From NCBI GenBank assembly GCA_003024175.1, contig MDYQ01000106.1, positions 1 through 64,000 of the forward strand: 64,000 bases of DNA, read 5' to 3'. Position numbers and translations under genes: made by a program. Of the stretch, positions 57,395 through 64,000 are shown piece by piece (position 1 is the stretch's first letter; every line of letters begins with the position of its first letter). The notes under the pieces are model-generated. The model saw only the letters and a list, made by a program, of their open reading frames with translations, made no database searches and was not told the origin of the DNA. The DNA is from Planoprotostelium fungivorum. Lineage: Eukaryota; Evosea; Variosea; Cavosteliida; Cavosteliaceae.

Positions 57395-58847
57395 ATGTGC
57401 TTCAAAGGTCAAGGAACAGTTAAGATGATGGTCATCCGTCCCTGCTACCTACTGGAAGTGGATCCAGTGTCCACTGAGCAACTGAGGAACCGGTATTGCC
57501 AGAGTTCAGTGGCATCGAGAGACGCAACGAAAAAGAACAGTTATCCTCACATCAGATTGCATTCGTCTCTGTGGCATGAAGGAAGGGGACCAGACGATCT
57601 CAAGATGGGCATCCATCTGATGCTACCGTCTGTGGAATCTCTCCTTCCCAATCACCAACTGGGGGATCCGAAAGACGTTATCACAAGGTACAGTCTGCAC
57701 CAGTTCCCCAGCATGAAACTCGTCGGCCCAGATACGGAATGCAAAGTGAAGATGCCAGTCAATCGCAGTCAAGTCCCGGCACATCTCGGCGACGAGTTTC
57801 TCCTCTATTTCCTCGTCTTACGACAGGTGAGTCGGAGTAGTTGAGCTACTATATCTTGCGGGTCTGACTATATCTCTTTAGAACGACGAAGTGCCCGTAG
57901 CATGGACCGTCTCGAATCCCTTTCGTCTGTGTGGAAAGATCCACCAGTTCAAAGACGACAACAACAGTCGAGAGAGGGTGAGACGACACACGAAGATCAA
58001 GAAGAACGAAAAATACATGTCGGGGGTGATGAGAGCGTTACAGATGAACAACAAGACGCCGGTGGGTTAGATCTGATCATCTTCTGCCGGCCACGTCACA
58101 TGATGATCGACTGATGTCCGTCCAGACGAGTAAAGACGACCGCTCTTCAGAAGAGGAGAGAGCTCCTCCGTCAGAATCCTCTCAAGTGCCTCCACCGCCG
58201 CAACCTCCGCAGTCACCGTTCTACGATGCACAGTCAACCGACATCAATCAGTCCACGAACATCACGCCATCCACTCGAATGAACCAGTTTATCTCTAACG
58301 TCCAACCATACTCTCGGAACGTAGAAGCTTTCTCTTTCGGTGAGTCTGTGTCATCATCTCACACCGCTCAATTGTCACAGACGCCTTCCAGCCCAATAAT
58401 AGTCCTTTCATGCCGACACCGACTTTCTCTACAAATTACACAAGCCCCATCTTTCAGGACGATCGAGGGCTGCGACAGGTGCCCGATCATCAGACCCCCA
58501 TGCAGTCGTTCGATCCAATACCACCCCTCTACCTCGCCTCGACTACGACCACACACGTCAGTAACTTGCGTTGGTCGAACGATATATGGGACCAAGAGGG
58601 CATGAGGAGAATGGAGAGACAACCAGAGAGCAGTCAAACGATGCACAACATCTACCCCATCTACCAGAAGCCGTACGGAGAAGAAGAACGAGGCAGTTTC
58701 ATCAAGCGAGAATCCGACGATCTAGGGCAGAATCCTCTGATAGCGGACGTGGTGCGAAGGCAGCAATTGGAACAGATGCAGCAGCTGTACAGAACGAATC
58801 AACAGCAACAGCAGATGAGGCAGAGAGAGAGAAAAGGAATCGATTAA
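57395..58847 (+). CDS. Putative DNA-binding regulator with Gln/Pro-rich tail
   Basis: Family not certain. Start at 57395 (MCFKGQGTVKMMVIRPCYLL). The front 200 residues form a beta-rich region: IRLHSSLWHEGRGPDDLKMG, IHLMLPSVESLLPNHQLGDP, FPSMKLVGPDTECKVKMPVN, LGDEFLLYFLVLRQ, NDEVPVAWTVSNPFRLCGKI, followed by a basic helix SRERVRRHTKIKKNEKYMSG. The rest is low in complexity: a Pro/Gln tract (SSQVPPPPQPPQSPFYDAQS), an Asn/Ser/Pro-rich stretch, and a helical end (LEQMQQLYRTNQQQQQMRQR) with stop at 58847. A folded beta domain followed by a basic segment and a Gln/Pro-rich tail is typical of a transcription factor; the CudA/STAT-like DNA-binding family of amoebae would fit the size and order, but I cannot confirm it by eye. 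About 450 residues over four exons. Confidence 0.65.
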
Positions 58848-59609
58848 AAGAGAGTCTCATACTTCTACTTACTCGATGCCGCGCTGTTGCCTATGATTTT
58901 TGACCACAAATGTGATTCATAGGCCGAGGTGCGGTAGATCGTGGAGCTGCAGCTTGCTCATAATTTGCCCCGAGTAACCTTGGTTTTTTCGTTCCACCTC
59001 ACAACGAGAACACGAGCAGACGAACGGGGTCTTAGAGGATCGAAGAGATACAAACTGTGTGCTCAATCTGCGACCTAACGGAATATCGTATATAGGGCGG
59101 AACGTTGTGGGACGACCAGGGAATTGGAAGGGGTCAGGAGAACAAGATGATATAAAACCTTCGAGCCAACTTGGACTTGAGAGGGAATATAGTGGAGAGG
59201 GTGAGAGGACGAGCGCTGACTGACTTTAACGTTGACTTTTGCGTCATCGAGTTGATATAGTACCCCTCCCAACGGAGCAAGTCATACAGACATCGCATTC
59301 AACATCTGATTGAGGAAAGAGAGACACTACTACAGCAGAATTCATTTTCTCCCCCATCTCCTTGACACCAGCCGGAATCTCATCTTCTTCCGCTCGAGTT
59401 CGATGTGAGATCGCAAACCGATGAATAAAAGCGTTCTGATGAATTGGCAGCCAGACCGTTGCAAAAAAACGGGTTTGTCAATGAGAGAGAAGATGGGTGA
59501 AATCTGCACCCCAATATGTCTGTCACCAGTGATGGTGGGGTGACCCTTCAAGATGAACACGGCTGCCCGATCCTCTTATATGAAAAAGATGCTGTGACGT
59601 CACTTCCGG
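58848..59609. other. Long intergenic region
   Basis: About 760 bases with no supported gene. GATATAAAAC occurs near 59150. Open frames on both strands here are short and lack conserved features. A 5' leader of the trefoil gene probably begins near 59400. Confidence 0.4.
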
Positions 59610-60141
59610 ATGTCGAGTTTGAATTCTTTCCTGAGCAGTTTCAACATCCACAACAACAACAGCAACACGAATATGTTCGAGCACAAGTTAGACGTCACCT
59701 GCTTCGAATGCCTGCCCTTCAGTCTCAGATCTTGGAAGGGAACTAACCTTCGAGCATTACCCGACGGTGATGTCGATCAGGCACCGCATGCCAAGTTGTG
59801 GGAGTTTTGGAGACTCGTACGTGCAGAGAAAGAGGGTGTCTACTATCTGAGGTGATGCATCATTCGAAATGAACGGCGACATCTCATACAGAATCAGATC
59901 TTGGAGGGACACATATCTGGCTGCGACCGACGACGGAAAAATCTACCAGAGCGACGACAAATGCCCTCAAGCCGAGTGGATCATCACTCACAACAAGGGA
60001 AGGTTCATGATCCGCTCCACCCACAACACCCACCTCAGAGCCTACGACGACGGCAAGATGATTGATCTCGCACCTCACTTTAGACTGTGGGAGGAGTGGA
60101 CCATCCACGTCGACTCTACATCTGCAGCATGGGGCTTCTGA
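59610..60141 (+). CDS. Fascin-like beta-trefoil protein
   Basis: Small protein made of one beta-trefoil of the fascin/actin-crosslinking type. Start at 59610 (MSSLNSFLSSFNIHNNNSNT, NMFEHKLDVTCFECLPF). Three repeats are visible: SLRSWKGTNLRALPDGDVDQ, with AKLWEFWRLV; IRSWRDTYLAATDDGKIYQS, with AEWIITHNKGRFMI; and RSTHNTHLRAYDDGKMIDLA, with FRLWEEWTIHVD. Each has the R/S-W/T-x-x-T-x-L-x-A-x-x-D-G pattern followed by W..W. The single intron (about 59853-59890) joins YYLR to IRSW in frame. Stop at 60141. About 165 residues, one trefoil against four in fascin, so actin bundling would require a partner or dimer; a lectin-like or actin-binding role is inferred from the fold only. No signal peptide. 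Several such short proteins are known in amoebae. Confidence 0.8.
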
Positions 60142-60315
60142 ACCATCAGAGGATACATTCTATAAACGATCGTGTATATCGCACCTCTTTCTTCATGGAC
60201 GATGTTTTCTCTTCAGTGTCCAAGTTGTTTGATTTCAGACATAGTTGTTGCGAAAGCTGTTGTAGTGAGTACGGTTGGCGGGAAGCATCAGGTTCGCAGA
60301 AAGCGTCTAGGCTGC

Positions 60316-62917
60316 ATGAGCCGCCAGGCTAGTTCTAAGCCCTTAGCGGCACACAAGAAGGTGAGATGGATTCGATATTGAGGGTTCATCTTCCGTTAGG
60401 TCTTCTCATATGCCTTCATCAAGGGGAAGGATAGAATCGATTCTCAATTCATATCGATAGCGGACGAGAGGACATTATTGGCACAGACCGAAGACGGCAG
60501 TCAAAAAACGTGAACATGATGTGATATCTAAAAGCGGAACACCTGACCATCTCACAGCTTTCAATTCGATAAGATATACGGTTCTCTCAGTCGCGGAGAT
60601 CAGTCCGATCCATTAATCACAGAGCCACTCGTCGAATCTCTCTTCAATGGAAGGTGATCTTCGCAGTTCGTCAGTGAATTCACCTCTTCAGGTCCTCTAC
60701 GTTATTGACTTGTGGCAACGAGAACTTCAATGCAAAGTGGTTGTTCGGTGAAGACTTTGTCGAAGATGTGCCACGCGCACCCGTGCCAGAAGATGGAGGA
60801 GAGGGCTTCTTAAGAAGATTCGTATCGAGGGCGCTGACTAAATTGGATTACATGCGGGAGGAGAACAGTCTCCGATCAGTGTTACCCCTGGGTCTCTGCA
60901 TCTCTGCGTTCCAAATCTGTGGGACATTATTCTTCGACGGCACCACGCTGACGCAGTTAGATAATGAAAGGCTCATCGATCTCATATCAAAAGATGATCT
61001 CACCATCGTAGAGGATAAGCAATCGAAAGTTGTGTGGGCATCTCAACCCAAATTGGTGGGTGTCAGCGGACTGCAGGAATTGAACGACATCATCACCCTC
61101 ATCACATTGAACGTCAGAGCGAGGAACGATAATATATTGAGATCCCACGTTGTGTTGAGGTGAATCAGCTCAACACCCTTCTAAGATGACGTCTTCTCTC
61201 ATACATCGTGTCTCTCGATCTTGTGATCACACCGTGACATGAAGAACAGATGCACACTACGCTTCCCTCACGATGCAGTCACTGGTGTCGTCAAACCACA
61301 ACAACCGAGGAACACCAGTGCCCTCTCTGACCACCTCCTCAACACGCCACAAGACGAGAAGGTAAAGACATCATCGTTCTCGAATGTGACGTCTTCAGGT
61401 GCTCGTGACGGAGAAAGAGGCGCACGTATCATTAGACATCTTCACCTTGGCTCCCGTGAGTCCAAACAAGACCAGCAACAAGGCCACACGAGAGGATGTT
61501 TACGTCAGACAATCACTCCTGAACTTGGGTCATCAGTTCGAGGGTGAGAGATATCCCGTTGTAGTTGTCCTGATTCCAACAAAGGGCTCTTGGGTACCGC
61601 ACCTCCCGTCGGACTGAGTTGGAATTCCTTCAAGATGACGCACCTGCTGAGAAATGCATTCCAGAGCAATAAGAGCCTCTACGTCACAGTGCACACGAAC
61701 GCGAGAAAGACAGACGTGAATCCGTCTCTCTGGTCTCTCGCCTTCGCATCTTCCGTGCGTAAATTGTGCACGAGCAATGAGTTGGAACACAGCGGACACT
61801 TTGGAGAGATCTCGGGGGAGCTTAAGACACTCGACGGGTCCGACTATCTTGATGGAGAAGTCCTGGGAAAGTTCATAGAACAAGCGGAAGGTGGATGTAT
61901 CATCATCTGCACACGACTGAGCTATGTCTGTAGTGTCGAACACGAAAGATGTCCTTCATGATGATGAGGAGAGAGCGTTGTTGAGAGAGGCTCTCAGCAA
62001 CGCACGTACGGAGAAGATCAAGTTGGTACACAATCACACTTCGCTGCAGACCAAATTAGAGGAGAGACTGGCGGCGGAGACAGAAGCGAGGAAAAAAGCA
62101 GAGGAAGAGCTCAAGTTGTACAAGAGGAAGAGTCGAGAGAACGAAGAGAAGTTGAAGAAGAAGTTGGAGGCAGCACAGACCGAATTGGTATGATGACGAG
62201 GAGATGATGTGAGTTGACATATGTGCAGGAGGATAAACACAAGCAATTGAAGACATTGAAGAACGCAGTCGATCTCGTGTCAACCGAGAGTAACCGAAAG
62301 TTGGAAGCGTTAGAGAAGGTGGGCAGCATCGCATCGTGACGCACGAGAGTCCACGGTTGAAACGTTGCAGGTCGTGCAGGCAAGAAATGAATTCTATCGC
62401 AACAAGTTTCACCAACAAGAGTCCCTGTTCAAATCACAGAGTGAAGTCTTCAAAGAGATGCAGAATCGTGTGTCGGAGCTGGTCAACTCGAAGATCATGC
62501 TGTTGAAGAAGAACCAACAGGCTAAGCGCGCTGCACGATCGAGAGAGGAAGATGCAGCGGCTTCACCGTCCATGAATGGTGACGGTCGATTAGAGGATGG
62601 AGGTGGCTGATGTGTGACGCAGGTCACTCTGCAGTAGAGAAGAACGAGAGGTCACAAGAAGAGTTTGAGATATTACAACGGCTGCAGACTCTCATATCTG
62701 AGCAAGCCTCGCAGATCTCCACCTTCAATGACAAGATCATCACGTTAGAACAGGTGATTGTCTCCCCCACTTCTTCCCCATCTCCCCCATTGCCATCTCA
62801 TCCTCACAGCTTCAACTGTCACAACCTCTTTCTCTCGAAGATACGTTCGAAGAAAGAGACGAGTACATAGAATACGAAATGGACGATGAAGATGTCATCT
62901 TGGAGGATGATGTATAA
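60316..62917 (+). CDS. Kinesin-fold protein without nucleotide-binding motifs
   Basis: Kinesin motor-domain homologue whose ATPase signatures are gone. From ATG 60316 (MSRQASSKPLAAHKK) the order of kinesin strands is kept: VFSYAFIKGKDRIDSQFISI, ADERTLLAQTEDGSQK, then FQFDKIYGSLSRGDQSDPLI, TEPLVESLFNGR (usual FxFDxVF..Q and L.GYN). Where GQTGSGKT should stand the sequence is CGNENFNAKW. Where NxxSSRSH is expected it reads ARNDNILRSHVVLR. The DLAGSE region reads VSLDIFTLAPVSPNKTSNKA. The following helices are retained: VYVRQSLLNLGHQFE, FKMTHLLRNAFQSNKSLYVT, SLWSLAFASSVRKLC (usual N.SLxALG, YRxSKLTxLLxxxLGGN, TLxFAxR). A coiled coil follows (LREALSNARTEKIKLVHNHT, EELKLYKRKSRENEEKLKKK) and an acidic end, YIEYEMDDEDVILEDDV, stop 62917. 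An in-frame upstream stretch lacks an ATG. Likely a non-catalytic partner or tether like yeast Vik1/Cik1 (inference). Confidence 0.82.
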
Positions 62918-63250
62918 AACCGCCCTTCTTCCCCTTTCTTTGTAGTTGGAAGTTGGAATCTGTAGTTTTTCCGCTTCCTCTGTCGGGTCTGTCTCTTTTG
63001 TTCGTAACATTGCGCTTATTCTGGAGGACTACCACCACCTTTTGCCTTTTAACGAGGTTGAGGTCATCGTCTACCTTCTATAGTTGCAGCTTCTGGAGCG
63101 GAAAACCGTTGAGGTCTGCTCATATTGGATAGGGAGGAGACAAGTCTTCTGACACACTTGTAATTGCTGTCAGCTCTGTCACCTCGTCAGAGTCGCAGTT
63201 TGACCATTCTCAAATCATAATCCAAGAGACAATATCAAGACCAACCGACT
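62918..63250. other. Intergenic region before the aquaporin gene
   Basis: About 330 bases, with a T-rich part just after the kinesin-like stop. No gene seen; it should hold the aquaporin promoter. Confidence 0.4.
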
Positions 63251-64000
63251 ATGAGTTCAGACGTAGAGGTGACCCTTCCGTAACAAGAGATTATCTGTCC
63301 TCTTAATTTCCTACAGATGAGCGACCATCAGAAACTGAGATCGAGCAGTGCAGCTCTAGACATCCACAGGATCGACAGCAGTGGCCTGCCCGTTGACCCC
63401 ATCTTGGTAAGAGGTCCTCTTACACATCTATCTGACACCTTGACAGAAGCTTGTACCCCCAAAGAAGACCTTCGGTTTCATCAAGAGTATCCAGAGGTTG
63501 AGAGACAAGGCTCACATCCGTCCTCTCATCGTGGAGTCCATCGGTTCATTCTGGTTCATCTTTGTCCTCATCATGTCCGTCGGTGGTTACGTCATTGGAA
63601 CGGAGATACAGGCAGCCAAGCTGTGAGTTCCACCTCTCCACCTTCAACCTATCTGACTTTACCTAGAACCACCGCCCCACCTCTCGGTGATTGGGTGTCC
63701 AGCATTGCTTCTCTCGCTCTGGCTGTGACCTACGGTGCATACATGTCCTTCCACATTTCCGGTGGACATCTCTCCCCAGCCATCACCGTTACCAACGCAG
63801 TACTCCGTGGTTTCCCCTGGAAATACGTGTACGTCCATCATCCATCAAATCATACACGTCCATCTTGATTCCAACTCACCTCATCCAGTCCCTTCTATCT
63901 CTTCGCCCACTTCATCGGTGCCTTCTTCGCTGCCATCTGCTTCTACGGCCTCCAGACCCCGTATCTCAACCTCATCGATCCCAACCGCACCGCCGCAACT
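63251..64000 (+). CDS. Aquaporin/MIP-family channel, 5' part
   Basis: Water or solute channel of the major intrinsic protein family. ATG at 63251 gives MSSDVE, a small intron, MSDHQKLRSSSAALDIHRID, then RDKAHIRPLIVESIGSFWFI, FVLIMSVGGYVIGTEIQAA for helix 1. The next exon: LGDWVSSIASLALAVTYGAY, MSFHISGGHLSPAITVTNAV, LRGFPWKYV, which is helix 2, the half-helix loop and the start of helix 3; the family motif SGGHxNPAVT is here SGGHLSPAIT, so the first NPA is SPA. The last visible exon reads PFYLFAHFIGAFFAAICFYG and runs off the right edge. The second NPA and the selectivity-filter arginine lie outside the window, so water versus glycerol selectivity cannot be judged. The N-terminal tail of about 45 residues is serine-rich and may be a regulatory phosphorylation region. 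Confidence 0.9.

Noticed and set aside
59342-59560. Minus-strand frame upstream of the trefoil gene
   Set aside because: Short, no family likeness, probably chance; it overlaps the likely 5' leader of the plus-strand gene.

Overview
This window is nuclear DNA of a eukaryote with a compact, intron-dense genome. Nearly every gene is broken by short introns (mostly about 30-60 bases, GTGAG-type donors, CAG/TAG acceptors), intergenic gaps are often below 200 bases, and base composition is near 50% GC. The gene set (Arp8, VPS13, COG8, two nuclear-encoded mitochondrial ribosomal proteins, a hybrid histidine kinase, homeodomain proteins, a ciliary transition-zone protein, an aquaporin) suggests a free-living amoeboid protist. 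My best guess is an amoebozoan able to make flagella, of the Planoprotostelium type; this is inference from gene content and intron style, not proof.

Layout. 0-2.5 kb: end of an Arp8 gene (5' part, minus) and a DHHC palmitoyltransferase (minus). 2.6-15.0 kb: a complete VPS13 gene (plus). 15.1-18.2 kb: mitochondrial ribosomal proteins bL35m and bL20m (minus) either side of a TMEM144-type transporter (plus). 18.3-19.9 kb: a putative mitochondrial TraB-like protein. 20.0-23.6 kb: a GAF-PAS hybrid histidine kinase. 23.7-25.5 kb: a lysine/glutamate-rich protein with a Net1/Dnt1-like head (minus). 26.1-26.7 kb: a Siw14-type phosphatase (minus). 27.0-27.4 kb: a small secreted Cys-rich protein. 27.4-34.9 kb: a very large unrecognised gene (minus). 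35.1-36.3 kb: an LDAH-like alpha/beta hydrolase (minus). 36.4-39.5 kb: an RPGRIP1/RPGRIP1L-like coiled-coil protein. 39.6-40.3 kb: a four-pass membrane protein (minus). 40.9-42.4 kb: two tandem homeobox genes. 43.4-46.3 kb: COG8 (minus). 46.3-49.1 kb: an unrecognised protein with a mitochondrial-type leader. 49.4-49.9 kb: a small basic protein. 50.0-52.4 kb: a voltage-gated-channel-like protein and a four-pass membrane protein (both minus). 52.7-56.8 kb: a DUSP-Ubl ubiquitin protease of the USP4/11/15 type (minus). 57.4-58.8 kb: a putative transcription factor. 59.6-60.1 kb: a fascin-like beta-trefoil. 60.3-62.9 kb: a kinesin-fold protein that has lost its nucleotide-binding motifs. 63.3 kb to the end: an aquaporin (5' part).

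Themes. Lipid and membrane traffic is well represented (VPS13, COG8, DHHC enzyme, LDAH-like hydrolase). Cytoskeleton and flagellum appear through RPGRIP1L, the fascin-like trefoil and the dead kinesin. There is no operon-like logic; neighbours are mostly unrelated. The most unusual things are the kinesin-like gene without a P-loop, the channel without a TVGYG filter, the large unplaced gene at 27.4-34.9 kb, and a 9-base word (TCTACAACG/CGTTGTAGA) that recurs far above chance, almost always inside introns. I saw no virus-derived element, transposon, tRNA, rRNA or CRISPR array.
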